Part shown: one piece after another, positions 1-10,653 of the stretch
Position numbering within the stretch: the first letter of the stretch is position 1
Layout of the letters: every line of letters begins with the position of its first letter
Assembly: GCA_012656075.1 (NCBI GenBank)
Contig: JAAKBF010000049.1
Location: 186,001-250,000 of the forward strand
Direction of reading: 5' to 3'
DNA: 64,000 nt
Origin: Phytophthora hibernalis
Taxonomy: Eukaryota; Oomycota; Peronosporomycetes; Peronosporales; Peronosporaceae
Translations under genes and position numbers: made by a program
Notes under the pieces: model-generated
The model's database searches: none
The model's input: only the letters and a program-made list of their open reading frames with translations
Told to the model about the DNA's origin: nothing

Positions 1-752
1 GGTAAAAGGCGCGTGCTGGTGGGAAACAGGTAGCCACGTGGCGGAGGCAGCCTAGAAGTTTGGAGAGCGATGACCGCGAGGTTGCAACGCTGCCGACGAT
101 GCACACTAACCGACTTATTGGTTTGGCCAGCTTTTCCTGTGGGATCGAGACCGATCCGCGGCAAGTATCCCAGTCCAGCCCGAGGGCTCGGCACTTCCGT
201 CCCATTGGGTAAACTTCTTCTCGTTCAGCGCCGTCGGCCCGAGTACTGTAGCCATTGCATCCCGTAAGGCTAGATTAGCCTTAAGGCATCTGTCGCCATC
301 GTAAATTTCAACACATGAGTGGTCATCACACCAGACGCTTCCTTGAGAGATTCAGCTAGGTAGTATGATTTCGGTTTGTGTGCCGACTCGTACAGATGAT
401 TGATAGCCGTCCCAGCAAGTGAATAATACGCCGGTGTTCCACACCACCCAAATCCACATGCCCGATCAATGATGACACAACCTTCGAAGATAAAGGCGAG
501 CATGCGCACTTCCTTTGCGTCGACAGGAATATGGCGAAAGGCGCCAGCGACGTCGCCAACCATCATCAAAACTGTTTTGTCGGGAAATCGAGTACGGAGA
601 TCGTGAATCCTCCTAGCTATGTCTGCCGGTGGGTTGTAGGTGATGACAGGAACTTCTCGTCTCTTTTGCAATTGATCCGTGGTTGGAGCGGCGATGACGC
701 TGGCGTTGCGGTCGTGCAGCAGTCCACTTTGGTTGAACTCCGTTTCGGACAA
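1..752 (-). pseudogene. retroelement reverse transcriptase region (partial)
   Basis: The reverse complement codes for a reverse-transcriptase palm. A GDVAGAFR segment fits motif A (the D and the A-F context), and FGWCGTPAYY is the segment typical of the DIRS/Ngaro-like or related RT group that is abundant in Phytophthora. The longest intact frame is 270-752. Below 270 the same coding region continues in other frames to the window edge (a LGLDWDT segment and a LGCLRHVATC segment), so the gene is frameshifted and also cut by the window. Exact retroelement class is uncertain. It is transcribed toward position 1, so the zinc-knuckle part at higher coordinates is its upstream portion. Confidence 0.75.
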
Positions 753-2773
753 TGCTATTCCACTGCTGTATGACTGACTTCAGGGGATCAGTTGTAGGTA
801 CTTGCAGCTCAAAGAGGTCTTTGTTCGGCCGTTGTTCACTGGACGTCTGTCCTCAGAATATTCGCACAAAATTGGGAAGCGACAACCCCATTTTTCTTGC
901 CAGTCCAGACCACATCTTGACGTGGTTGCTGTTTATCGTGTCGTCACCACCGTCTGCTACATTTACGTATTCCATTCCATGTTCAAGAGCCAAGGTACGA
1001 TGGGTGTCTAATTCGTCAGCACAACTACGGAAGCGTACAGCATCTTGAGTAGCACTCCTCCGCGCGTAGTAAATAGCTGCATCGACTTCGCCATCCTCGC
1101 GAGGGATGTTTACACAATCGAACGGATATGATTATGTTGTTTCACAACTGGCGGGACTGGCCGGAAAAATTTGGCGTCATAGGTCACGAAATTGGTTTGC
1201 AAGTCCGCTAAAGCGATCTTCGATCACTTTCCGAGCAGCGGCGGGAAGTGAGTGCGGTCAGAAATGGCCGCGGCTGCAGCGTCCTTCATAGTTTTCCTTG
1301 CACCCCGCCCTTGATAGGTATCGCAGACACAGCTCACGTCCGTTTTGACGAGGTAGCGCGTTGGTCACGTTGCTCGGAATGGTAGGTTTGTCGTCACGGC
1401 GGTCACGACGGTTGTGATTATTGAATTGAGACGATTAACTAGGCGTGGTTCCTTCTGCAAAATACTCTTTTAGCTCAGCAAGTTCTTCGTCAGTCCGACT
1501 GAATTCGTTCCCGATTGGGGCAGCATATGCCAGTCCTCCTGATAGGATTCTAGATCGATTTTAGCCGAGCTTTGAGTCGATCCAGAACACAAACACCTTG
1601 CAGGCAGTGCTGCTGAGATGTGTGTCGTCGCCGTGGCGACTAAGGAACTACAGGGCTTTGTCAAGGAACTCGACAACTGGGTCTTTGTAAAATTCGACAG
1701 CAAAAACGCGGAGGTTTTGAAGGGCGCTGAGAATCTGGTGGAGACTTGACGCCACTGGAGCAGCACGTAAGAAATTTCGTCGTGAAAAATCGGCCATGTT
1801 AACGCCTGGATCCTTCGCGTGGACGCGGGCCGCCATAGTAATTGTGGTGAGGTGCATGATGGATAGATCTCGTTCGCCAAATCCAATGTCATACAGGCCG
1901 CGACACGTAGGCGGCGTAGCTAGAAATCGCGATTGGTCCGAACGCTGCCAAAATTCAAGTAAAGGCTGTGCATCCTTACGTTCATAAGCTGGATTGATGA
2001 TAGCGTCATGTACCTGCCTCTCCACTGCTGTTGGCCGAAACGATATTGCATTTCGAAGATCGCCGGTTGCTCGACCTCCGTCACGTGGGCTGTTAAGACG
2101 ACGCAAGCTGCGCGCTTGTCCAAGCGTCATTCTGCCGCCGCACTTCTAGGATTTCGTCATCGGAATCGGAGCTGAAAAAGTCTACGTCAACATCATCAGT
2201 GCCGTCTCGCCGCGTGGGGAGGCTCGGTGTTGCTGAAGCTGATGGAATACTGGGCGATCGCGTGCGGCGAGTTGAGCAGGGCGGTGGCGCTGTCAGTGTC
2301 GTGTCGGTCATTAAGTCGCGTTTGCAAGTGTGGTTGAGCTGGAGGTCGCAGTCTGCAATATGCTGCCGCCGCACGTACTTAACGCGAAGGTCAGCAGCTG
2401 CCACCATTGGTAACATATCGTTCGGGGTAAATGTTGGGCATTGTGCCCTAGACTCGTCGGCAGGCGCTATGGACTGTGTCTGTCGGCAAGTAGCACCGAC
2501 ATGATGCAGCAAGGTAAGCATCTCGGTGACGTTCAGGGCTGTTGAACACAAACCAAGCCCGGTTGTAAAGCGTACATCAGTGGCTCTACCTTGATCACGG
2601 AGGAGGGTTCCGTCAGCTTGACTCGGCACGAATGTCCGTTGTAACGTTCGACAAGAAAAGCGTCGTCGACGTCCATGCAGTACGTCGTAACGACGCCGTA
2701 GTACCATGTTCTCATGTCTGGCCCGTCCGGTAATATGAAAGCGACCGGAAGGGATAAGTAGGAACCTGGCCAC
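753..2773 (-). pseudogene. upstream (gag-like) part of the same retroelement
   Basis: This is the 5' portion of the element whose RT lies at 1-752. Coding character is visible on the minus strand in pieces: 2093-2773 (226 codons, with an acidic SSDSDDE tract), 1648-2130 (160 codons) and a stretch near 1470-1560. Between about 1270 and 1335 a minus frame carries C-x6-8-C-x6-C-x3-H spacing (CLRYL, GC, RC, RGH), as in retroelement nucleocapsid zinc knuckles. Several frame changes and stops separate the pieces. No long terminal repeat was recognised. The polyprotein layout (gag-like, knuckle, RT) is inferred from order and composition; no protease or integrase was identified. Confidence 0.55.
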
Positions 2774-3020
2774 CAGTTAGCCTCCGAGGTCTATATTAAG
2801 CGCGTGCAGAGCGCACTGGTCGGGACTTTGACTGTCTTCGCATGTCTTGGAGGTTCAGGGCCGGTAACCTTGACCGTCGCGATGTCGTCCTGGAGTCGGG
2901 TCACCTCGATGTACTGGAAACTCGTGAACGCTTCGTGTTGAAGAGGGCCAACGAATGCGATTGTTCCGACTTAAATGTTGGCTTGACACATCGTGGGTAG
3001 CTTGGGACGCAGAAGAAGTG

Positions 3021-3070
3021 TGACGATTCACCGCTTGGAAGGACTTGACGATTCACCGCTTGGAAGGACT
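3021..3070. repeat. tandem repeat, 2 x 25 bp
   Basis: The unit beginning TGACGATTCACC occurs twice in perfect tandem (3021-3045 and 3046-3070). It lies between the retroelement remnant and the composite repeat. No coding function is seen. Confidence 0.9.
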
Positions 3071-3220
3071 TTCCGAAATGAGCTGTGCGATGGTTGCTGG
3101 TGATGACTGCGTGGCCTCATCCTCGGAGTTTCGAGCTAACTATATCTATCTAGTGTAGGGGTTTCATGGGATCTTGTCGCCACTGGAAATAAAGACATCC
3201 TTATCGGATTGACTCCGCGA

Positions 3221-3433
3221 CCAGGTGTCGAAATTTGAGACGGCCTTTGCACAGCAATCGAAGGCTGATGTGCAAGTATTCTCTTCGAAGGAGTTAAATT
3301 CTTCGCATTGCCTACAAACATTAGCTATCAGCATCCGCAAGAGACTTCAACTTTTTTTCTCTTTGGGCTGTCATGGCTTCTTAGATCGAAGCAAAATGAC
3401 CAAGCACCGTCTCTCTGAGAGAAAGGGTGATAA
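3221..3433 (+). repeat. R-family dispersed segment upstream of coiled-coil gene copy A
   Basis: This stretch (a run starting GTCGAAATTTGAGACGG, then the AAGTATTCTCTTCG box and a CATCCGCAAGAGACTTCA box) recurs at 36070-36200 and 38280-38420, and inverted at 5405-5520. It is noncoding as far as can be seen and is one component of a composite dispersed repeat that travels with a coiled-coil gene. Confidence 0.75.
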
Positions 3434-3508
3434 GTGATCGCTTCTCATTCACTACCAGCTCACTTCTCAAAAAGCCGACAAACCTCACATAGATACTACC
3501 TGGCTGCC

Positions 3509-4045
3509 ATGCAATCCGATGACGATACCCCACAATGGTCTATCGACCTTCTGCTACAAACTGATCAGCTTCAGCTAGCGGAACAGCGTGCGGCACAGGC
3601 ATTCCAGAACCAGCTACGGCAAATGGAACAGCGGCTCACAGCCACCATTCAAGGAGTTGAGAACCAGTTGACTACAACCCAAGAGGAGCAGCAACGCATC
3701 AACGCGAACCTCCACAATACTCGAGCTGCAGCCTCCAATGCGCGTACCATCGAGAATGGCGTGGTCAACATTCAGCCGCTGCCTTTTCACCCCTTCGCTA
3801 AGGCGAGACCAGGTCTTGGAAACGCGCTTCCAGGTGCACCAGCCCCACTTGCTCCTATACCCAAGCTCCAAGTCGGTGAAGTCGTTCCTCAGCTGTTTTT
3901 CCCAGAAAACTACGCAGTTTTACAGGAGTGGAGTCTCCGGCAGATCAGTGATCTCAGTATTTTGCTGAACGACGATTTCGGAATTCACGCGGTGGATAAT
4001 CTGAGAACGTGCTGCTTGAAGCTGCAGTACTTCCTGGCTAACTAG
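3509..4045 (+). CDS. coiled-coil protein of a dispersed multicopy family (copy A)
   Basis: A 179-residue reading frame. I chose the ATG at 3509 because the same Met followed by an acidic, PQW-containing start is conserved in the other copies (22184-22495 and 37103-37951). An open extension back to 3434 exists but is not shared. Residues about 15-75 are Gln/Glu-rich heptad-like helix (QLRQMEQ, ENQLTTTQEEQ). Then comes a Pro-rich middle (HPFAKARPG, PAPLAPIPK) and a C-terminal helical segment lost by frameshift in copy B. No membrane span or signal peptide. The function is unknown. The family sits in R-segment repeats and may be a non-autonomous element's gene or a tandemly duplicated host gene. 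Confidence 0.6.
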   Translation: MQSDDDTPQWSIDLLLQTDQLQLAEQRAAQAFQNQLRQMEQRLTATIQGVENQLTTTQEEQQRINANLHNTRAAASNARTIENGVVNIQPLPFHPFAKARPGLGNALPGAPAPLAPIPKLQVGEVVPQLFFPENYAVLQEWSLRQISDLSILLNDDFGIHAVDNLRTCCLKLQYFLAN

Positions 4046-5135
4046 CAGAACCAATGGTGGTGCTACGAGAGAAGGCGTGAAGAAGCAAGCACTTCAGAGG
4101 AACAAATTACACGATCGGTACTTCAGTAGTACAAAGAGAGTAGTGCTTGCATTGAATTTCAAGAAACGCATTTGCTTTGTTATTCGCTTCGAATTGCGTT
4201 AGTACACTCTCCAATATTTTCATGAACGCAATAATATACTTCGAAGTACTCAGTACGAATCTTGATAATTTGAGTGTCAAAACGGCAGTCAATCTAACGA
4301 TCAGTTAGTCACCGCTCCGCAGGTTGCTTCACCCCATGAATTGGCATGTAGGCGCGTATTGAGACAACAGTTGATACAACGCGGGTAATTTCAACAACAC
4401 GACACGCGGAACGAATTAGAGAAATTCATTGAACACAGGCACCCACTTGGTTAACCCTTCATGTACATCATACTTGTATTATTCATTGCGGTGTCCATTT
4501 TCACCGAAGAAGATGAGCCCGCTAAATAAGTATTGCTATACACGTCGAGAGCTTAATACCCTGAGTAATATGTTTGCGGTGGTGCGCTCTGAAGTACATG
4601 TAGTAGCAGTCGCTGCTATTATGGTACTCAGATGGCACAATAATTTTGAGGTGCTCAATGCTCAGTTCACTTTCAGCATTTCCAGAAGTTCTTTCAGATA
4701 TTAGCCGATAGCGGGTACACCCCGATCCAGATTTGCCAAACGAACGATCAATCACCAAAGACACTTTTTGACCCAATTGTTTTCGTCGCACAAGTCTCAT
4801 CCATGCCTCGCCATTTGAAACAAAGTGTTGGCTCAGCTTGTTCTCTTGCGTGAAACTCACTGTAGTAGAGACCAATCCTATACTGAATGACAGCCCAAAC
4901 AAATCACATCGGGTTCAAACTCTTCGGCTGGACCATCGATTGTCAAAAATCCCAAGGAACTTTGTATACCGTGTAGCTCTTATCTGAACATACTTGCCAA
5001 CGTTTAGACTGAGAGAGGTTAAAACGCATTCATTAGCATCACAAGCACCATTTATCCAGAGCACCTTTCTTCAATACACCATTCTTACAGAACTGTTTGC
5101 AATTGTTCAGATAAAAATAGAAACTGGCGTCCAAG
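4046..5135. other. 3' flank of coiled-coil copy A, shared with copy B
   Basis: No convincing gene. The first several hundred bases align with the reverse complement of about 36540-37000 (the 3' flank of copy B), including the direct continuation after the stop codon. This shows the two loci are copies of one larger unit. The short open frames here are not conserved between copies. Confidence 0.6.
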
Positions 5136-5275
5136 TGCACGCGCCCAAAAGGCCGATCACAGCAACATTGGAATGGCTTTACCTTACGATGACAGAGCGC
5201 ACACACACAGAGTACTCAACACTACATCAGATAGAACTCGAGGAAAAAAGGACGCAGAGGATGAAAAAGTAACCA
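5136..5275 (+). pseudogene. C-terminal tail fragment of the LRR gene
   Basis: The frame encodes an APKRPITATLEW segment followed by an acidic-basic ELEEK end. It matches the last ~45 residues of the LRR protein at 38543-41913 (ITPTLEWLCL ... ELEEKKDAEDEE). Only this tail is present, with small indels. A second orphan tail lies at 36290-36440 (-). Confidence 0.8.
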
Positions 5276-5276
5276 T

Positions 5277-5650
5277 GTAGTAGTAGCAACGATCATCGGG
5301 TACCATCGTGGAAATTTCATATCTGAAATTTGCCTAACGTTGTGAAGTCTCTTGGGTGCTGCTGACCCGTTGACGTCTATGGCCACAGAGAACAAAAATT
5401 GTGAAGTCTCTTGTAGATGCTGATAGTTGATGTATGCCTATCCGAAGAGAATACTTGGCAGATCAGCCTTTCTTGCCGTCGATTCCTGTGCAAAAGGCCG
5501 TCTCAAATTTCGACATGTCTTGTTTGCCCAGTCACGGATTCTTACATCGAACTAAGCACCCAGTCTCTCCGAGGGTGAGCTCGTTATCTCGCTCCTCTCT
5601 GCACACTACCGGTGGAGAAATGCCAACACCGGTTGAGATGCTCTAAACCA
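5277..5650 (+). repeat. R-family dispersed segment
   Basis: It matches, in the order seen downstream of the LRR stop codon, the reverse complement of 38160-38540 and of 35990-36250. Landmarks are GTGAAGTCTCTTG, the AGAGAATACTTGGCAGATC box, CCGTCGATTCCTGTGC and the CATCGAACTAAGCACCCAG box. It ends in the CACTACCGGTGGAGAAATG stretch that also begins the 33040 copy. It is immediately followed by AGTACT-rich palindromic sequence and the FYVE-kinase remnant. Confidence 0.8.
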
Positions 5651-5796
5651 GAGTACTTCAAAGTACTTTGAAGTACTACGTAGTAGTATTTTGTTGAGTT
5701 ATGGATGCGTAGAGAAATAAGTTTCGAAAGACTAGTGTCGATGACTACAATTGGTGTTCAGCAGAACTAGTCTTTTCCTCTTTCTCCTCTTGCGTG

Positions 5797-6150
5797 TTAC
5801 AGCGTTAAACAACCACCAAAAACACGACCTGGTCTCGGCCGGCGGTACATGCATTTTTTTACCAGAATACTCACCACAACCGAGTAGCTACATTTTCGAC
5901 AATGATGACGCGGTCTAATGATCTTGGCGAATGTGCACTGACACACTTTGCAGAAGGGGCTCCAAGGCTGCTTCAATGTTACTCCGACACGGGTTCCTGA
6001 GGCAACTGATGATAAGTCTTTCAACGATCTTGTTCTCTGAGTGATTCCCAATATTCTAGAATTTGATTAGCTCCAGTCTCGAGTGGTACGTGAGAACGTC
6101 GATACCCGCCAGTTGAGCCAACGTCGTACCCAAACATGCCAATCAAGGAT
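5797..6150 (-). pseudogene. FYVE-kinase gene, 3' half (kinase C-lobe end and FYVE finger)
   Basis: Reading on the minus strand from 6150, a frame starting at the insertion point continues kinase subdomain IX (CLGTTLAQLAG after an upstream D-W). After a break, 6051-5797 encodes a FYVE-type zinc finger: CKVC, then RHHCRKC, the R-(R/K)HHCR signature that binds phosphatidylinositol-3-phosphate on endosomes. The missing N-terminal part of the same kinase lies 12.8 kb away at 18987-19312, separated by the Polinton. Copy 33181-33779 has the same FYVE sequence. Stops and frame changes mean it is not functional as read. The kinase-FYVE fusion is typical of oomycetes; the substrate is unknown. Confidence 0.8.
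6145..6150. repeat. left target-site duplication of the Polinton (AAGGAT)
   Basis: AAGGAT immediately precedes the element's AGTAGTGACAGC terminus and is repeated exactly at 18987-18992 after the other terminus. Six-bp duplications are the hallmark of Polinton integration. Confidence 0.93.
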
Positions 6151-6360
6151 AGTAGTGACAGCTAACAACAATCCCGAGTATTTTTTAATTTCGCCTTTTC
6201 TTACGCTAATTCAATACGCAGAAGAGGTGTAGGCGTACCTATTAAACAGGGGTGTTGCAAAAGGCGCGACCTCTCGACCACCTGAGAGCGAGAGAAACAT
6301 CCAACGCTTCAGCAGCAGATTCAAATCGTCTCGACGAGTTAGACAAGAATAGTGGATTTT
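6151..6360 (+). repeat. left terminal inverted repeat
   Basis: The sequence from AGTAGTGACAGC to GTGGATTTT pairs with the reverse complement of 18814-18986. The outer ~70 bases differ by only a few substitutions. The left copy has about 37 extra bases around 6225-6275. An ATCCCGAGTATT box and a CATCCAACGCTTCAGCAGCA box are shared. Confidence 0.95.
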
Positions 6361-6546
6361 ATTTAAATCCAAAATATACTTGATCCTGATAGATAAACTA
6401 CTAAGTTTTTAAATACAGCAGTATAGAGTCGATATTATGACCTGGTGATTAAGAAGAACCATCATGCTGTTTGTTTTCCAACAGGAAGTATCTTCCACTG
6501 TATTGCATACCACACACAGTCAGGGAAGAAGAAAAACCCGTGAAAA

Positions 6547-6939
6547 ATTCAGGCTCTGGTAAAGACAGCGTTCAAGCACTACTGTTCTTATAAAGGCAGT
6601 GAGTACTCGCTCAACCTATTTCGTACCTTCCAACCAATCCGCATCGAACAGCTTAGTGAAATTGAAGAGTGCTTCAATCTTAGTATTGATGCATTCTCAA
6701 TCGATCTGGATACTAGTACAGTGACTTGTATCCGTAAATCAGACAAATCCAACGATAACACTTTGAATATTCTATACTTCGATAACCAGACTATCTACAT
6801 AGCTCGAATCGATAACTTTTGAGGTAGATACTGTTGCCCAGTTGACAGTTGTGGTAAAGTGTTCATCAGTGCTGGCAAACTTGGTAATCATAAGAGAAGT
6901 TGTAAAGGGGCTAAACCACTGATAGATCCATTACTATAA
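6547..6939 (+). pseudogene. second, diverged polymerase N-terminal fragment
   Basis: A plus-strand frame starting IQALVKTAFK aligns with the OTU-like N-terminal region of the main polymerase (about 13880-14230). Many substitutions are spread over all three codon positions but the protein pattern is kept, so this is an older relative and not a recent duplicate. It has an in-frame TGA at 6820-6822, after which the frame continues through a C2H2-type finger (C-x4-C, L-x2-H-x4-C) to a TAA at 6937. Neither the exonuclease nor the polymerase part is present. It lies just inside the left inverted repeat. Confidence 0.85.
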
Positions 6940-7192
6940 ACGACTATACTAAATCGATGAATATGATTGAGGCGTTATATAAGCGTCCAATAAATTCCAA
7001 AGTACAATGTCCGAGTGGTTCACCAATAACTCGATGGAATTACGCTCACCATGTAAGATCGAACAAACATGAGCTGTGGTGGGTAGCACTTCTCCGTACT
7101 CAACCAGTCAGAGCTCTAAGAAAACTCGAGTAGCAACGTTTACTACATTTTTATCATCAACTCTACCTACAATCGAGTTAAAAAATATCCAT
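6940..7192. other. no gene seen
   Basis: This is the remainder between the polymerase fragment and the ExoX-C-like gene. Short frames only. It may contain further decayed polymerase sequence in its first ~100 bases. Confidence 0.4.
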
Positions 7193-7519
7193 TTAGTAAA
7201 GCAACTCATCGATAGAGGCACACAGCTTTGGTGCCTTTTCAGTAGCGAACTTTGAACAACGTAGCCACATGATACATGCTTCGTCAATAGCAAATACTTG
7301 TTTAACGGACCTACCCTTGTACTTACGAAAATTAAGCAAGTACTATTCGTCATCGGATCCATTTGCGAACTTGCTCGCAAGAAATTTAGCAATGTCAGAC
7401 TCGAAATCTCCAATTAACATATTCTGAATACGGAGCCAGCGGCAGTAGCTGGGATGCTTTTCGAATACTTCATCAATGCTGAAGCCTTTGCGCTTGCCGA
7501 ACGAAAGTGTTGTTGACAT
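7193..7519 (-). pseudogene. small protein with two ExoX-C-like motifs, one internal stop
   Basis: The minus frame from the ATG at 7519 runs 108 codons with one in-frame TAG (7343-7345). It holds two tandem copies of a short motif. The first is LSFGKRKG ... PSYCRWL; the second, weaker copy is LNFRKYKG ... CIMWL. The pattern L-x-FGKxKG followed ~15 residues later by a xYxxWL helix resembles the small C-terminal module of exodeoxyribonuclease-X-like proteins (family knowledge; a profile search would settle it). No catalytic exonuclease domain is attached. A palindromic CTATATAG lies 6-13 bases upstream. It is the first gene of the capsid-side minus-strand group, just beyond the major capsid gene. 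Confidence 0.6.
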
Positions 7520-7524
7520 GGTAT

Positions 7525-7532
7525 CTATATAG
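7525..7532. promoter_or_regulatory. CTATATAG palindrome upstream of the ExoX-C-like gene
   Basis: A perfect 8-bp palindrome 6-13 bases upstream of the start at 7519. Related TATA-like octamers precede the capsid and fibre genes of the element. Confidence 0.5.
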
Positions 7533-9300
7533 TTAACAAAGACAATAAATCAAAATTTTAATTAAATCCATATTTTTTTCTAAAGCTGTGGTGTATTCCA
7601 ATACCTCGCCGGTTAGTCTATCGAAGCTTAGTTCCTGTTCACTAATGACAAGCACGATCAAATTGACTCCCTGGCAACCCGCGTTGACTCCCTGGATCTG
7701 GATCGATTGAGGTACATCACGCTCTGTCAGACGACTAACGTCAGCGACAAGAACACGGTTGGTAAGCGACCAAGTGTGATAATCAAGCAGACCATTCAAA
7801 AGCTCAGGAGACAGGTCGCCGTTGATAGCACCAATCTTGGCGATCTCATTAGTGAAATGATGGAAGTCATAGTCGTGACTGATGTCAAACACCTGCTGCG
7901 AACCGATACGTACGTTGAAGTTACGAATCGATGAACCCGGCTGTACCGTCCATGGGGCGCTATCGAATGGACTCTGATACTCCTGCACAGCTGCCGATGC
8001 AAAATTATTAGTCTGTTCGGCAAACGGGAGGACCACAATGTACTTAGCGTTCTTAACACTCGCTGAAAGCCGTACGTCAAAGGAAGCGTTGAACTGACTC
8101 TACTGCTTACCAATACCAGCGCGCTGATCAAATCGCTGAGCATATACATCATTGTAGAGCACCTTCTTGACAGGTTTCGAAATGATGTTTGAGGGTTTTC
8201 TAGATGAACGAATGGTACATACAGACGAGATGTCGTGAAAGGCATGTAGGTACCATCAAGCGTAGGTTCTAACGAATTGACGACAGCACCCCAAGCGATG
8301 CTAAAACCATTAGCAGTTGCTGGAAAAACTCCATCCATAGGGTTTCCTGTAGATGAAGCAGCAATCATGACGGGGCACGTATTGCTGGATGATAGAGTAG
8401 TAGAGGTTAGCGACATACCCTTTACAGAATCTACAGCAATAGCAGATGATCCCTGATTGACGCGGAAGCGAAGACGAATCTGAGGATTAGCCAAGAGGTC
8501 AAGCTCCTTAAAGACCGGATGAAGGTCAGTAATTTTGATCTTCAACATGTAGTTCCATGTATCCATGATTGCACTAGAAGAACCTGATCCAGCAACGAAT
8601 GCACCACGTGAAGTTTGATTAGCGATGTTTGTAGATGCAGCTGATCCACCAAGCGAAAGCCAACTAGATGTGAAATCAGTACCCGCGTTTGGAGGGTTTG
8701 ATAAAAGGCGCTTCACGAAGCCATCCTTAGGAAGAGTGGCACCACCAGGGGGATTGCATACGTTAAACGATCTTGCGAAAACAGCATTGTTTGAATAGCC
8801 ATCACCATTAGTTGAGTTCCCGTCAAAATTGTAAGATGCATATTGAGCAGCGTCCGGAAATAGGATGGACTCAGCACCATGCTTCTCAATATATTGAGGA
8901 GAATAGCTTGTTTGAGCGCGGATGTTGTTCCAAAACATTTTGTAGTCGGCCATAGAGACAATCGTTTTTCCGTTGAGTTCTAGCGACATTGAATCGATGA
9001 CATTCCAATTACCACATTTCAGCGACACACAGAAACGATCAGCAGGATTGTTCTGAACAGTAGTACCGTTACGCGTCGAGACCTTGTATGGCAGCATTAG
9101 ATACGCAGCACGAAGGCAAACAAAGCCTTCAGATCCGTTCAGCTGTGACGTGGCGTCAATAGTAATAATACCATTCTGATACGACCCTGGTTAAGATCGA
9201 TTACAAACGGTACCCGCTTACCAGAGGCTACATTAATCTCAGGATCGCTCTTTAGCGAGCTCTGGTACAAATATTGTTCGCAAAGTTGTGTTTCAGACAT
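7533..9300 (-). pseudogene. Polinton major capsid protein (double jelly-roll)
   Basis: About 589 codons from the ATG at 9300 (MSETQL start). The pattern is that of Polinton/virophage-type major capsid proteins: an N-terminal strand with GKRVPFVIDL, then a DRFC ... SLELNGK segment, FWNNIR, a long serine/glycine loop region, a LRFRVNQ segment and a C-terminal DYDFHHFTNE region. In life it would build the icosahedral shell. Breaks: a frameshift near 9190 (main frame 7796-9097 resumes), another near 8195, and an in-frame TAG at 8100-8102. The last part continues in the frame of 7533-8036. It is divergent from the protease gene, sharing a 47-bp intergenic region. Confidence 0.9.
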
Positions 9301-9308
9301 GGTTGAAT

Positions 9309-9316
9309 CTATATGG
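9309..9316. promoter_or_regulatory. CTATATGG, TATA-like box upstream of the major capsid gene
   Basis: One mismatch from the CTATATAG palindrome, 9-16 bases upstream of the capsid ATG at 9300, in the 47-bp divergent region shared with the protease. Confidence 0.45.
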
Positions 9317-9347
9317 TTACTGATATACTTTCGTTAAAATAATAATT

Positions 9348-9728
9348 ATGGCTGACCTTATCAAACCTATAACCAGCGACCATGACCTCATCGAGCTCGC
9401 GAATAGATTACAAGTACATTTGGATACCATTTTTGACTCTAGCGAGATTGAGAAACCACTACCTAAGAAAGGTTCATATTTGATTCTACTGAGAACTCCA
9501 AATTTGAATATAGGTCATTAGACATGTGTCCACAACGGACAATATTACGATTCAATGGGAGAAGGTCCTCCAACCAAGTACGGTATTAGCAAATACAATA
9601 CCAGACAGTATCAAGGGACATATGGCGACTACTGTGGGGTATGGTGTATGCTCTGGTTATATTCCACGCAGCATAAGAAGCCGGAGGTATTTGACAGGAT
9701 TAAAGACCTCAATTTGACTATTCTATAA
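9348..9728 (+). pseudogene. adenain-like cysteine protease (Polinton PRO), one stop
   Basis: The frame from the ATG at 9348 runs 126 codons to the TAA at 9726 in a single frame, interrupted only by TAG at 9519-9521. The stop falls right after the N-I-G-H segment that holds the catalytic His, where the family normally has a Trp (GHW). Further on the same frame keeps a TCVHNGQYYDS segment and the catalytic Cys in GDYCGVWC, followed by an MLWLYS helix. The family matures capsid and core proteins. It is divergent from the major capsid gene. Only the stop prevents a full-length product, so this is one of the least decayed genes in the element. Confidence 0.9.
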
Positions 9729-9766
9729 TAGAATTCTTTTGCTCAACAAATATAGGTTATTTTACA

Positions 9767-10485
9767 ATGTACCGCGAATCACCAGTGATGTTCCTGAGTC
9801 AAAGCGCAAGCAAGCTTTAAGGCCGGAACGCTATCGCTCTCCAAAGCTGAGTTAAGCGGGGCCGGTGCTACGCTCCATCTTCACCCCGAATCGTACGCAA
9901 AAGCCCTCCGAGCTCGTAAATCTGGTAAGGGAACGCGTCTTCTTATCACATGGATATCCGTTCAAGCATATGCAAGGTGGTGGTATGCATGGGGCGAGTA
10001 TTTGGGGAAAGGTTTGGGGAGGCATTAAGTCGGCCTTCAAGTTCGCTAAGGACTCAAGTATTTTGTCCCGCGTTGCTGATGCAGCTGCTCCTGCTCTTGC
10101 TACCGATCTAGGAGCACCCGAAGGCAAGATCCCTGCCACAGCTGCAATTAAATCGATGACGGGCATTGAGCTATATGATGACGATAGCGACGTGGGTAAA
10201 GCAGGTGGTCGTATATCAATGTTAGATATAAAGAAAGGTGCTAAACGTGCTCTCGGTTACACAAACCGAAAGTGTATTCTTACTGATGCTGTCGATGTCG
10301 GAGAGAAATATCTACTGAGTAAGGCGACCAAACCTGAACATTCGGATCTCATCAAATCGATTCGAGGAGAGGTCCGTCGTCGTTATGGAGTTGGCGTTCC
10401 AGTTAAGAAGGCTGCTAAAAGACCCGTCAAATTGCTAAGGGCTCCCAGGAGGCTAAGGATCACATGGCTAAACCCCGTGCTATGA
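9767..10485 (+). pseudogene. Polinton core / membrane-active-like protein
   Basis: It follows the protease on the same strand after 38 bases. The start at 9767 (MYRESPV) is followed by a stop and frame changes up to about 9960. The frame 9865-10485 then runs intact. Features are a Gly-rich GGGMHG patch and a GKVWGGIKSAFKFAKDS amphipathic helix, then an Ala-rich segment with DLGAPEGK. The C-terminus is strongly basic (KKAAKRPVKLLRAPRRLR). The glycine patch plus amphipathic helix plus basic tail recalls adenovirus pVI/pX-type core or membrane-lytic proteins, but that assignment is inference. Position next to the protease fits a processing substrate. Confidence 0.6.
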
Positions 10486-10653
10486 GAAGTAAGGGTGAAG
10501 CCGGTAGCTCTAAACCTATGGTAGCCGGCTCTTTTAGATTATGAATTCCACCGTGAAATGATAGTTAAAGTTGTACTAATATAGTATTCAAACAAAAAAT
10601 TGGCCATCGGCAGCGCCGGAGCGCATAGTTCGCAGATGGTAGGTCAGAGCTTT
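10486..10653. other. convergent intergenic region
   Basis: It lies between the 3' ends of the core-like gene (+) and the minor capsid gene (-). A short GCCGGAGCGC-type inverted patch near 10610 could be a terminator-like hairpin. Nothing else is seen. Confidence 0.3.
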
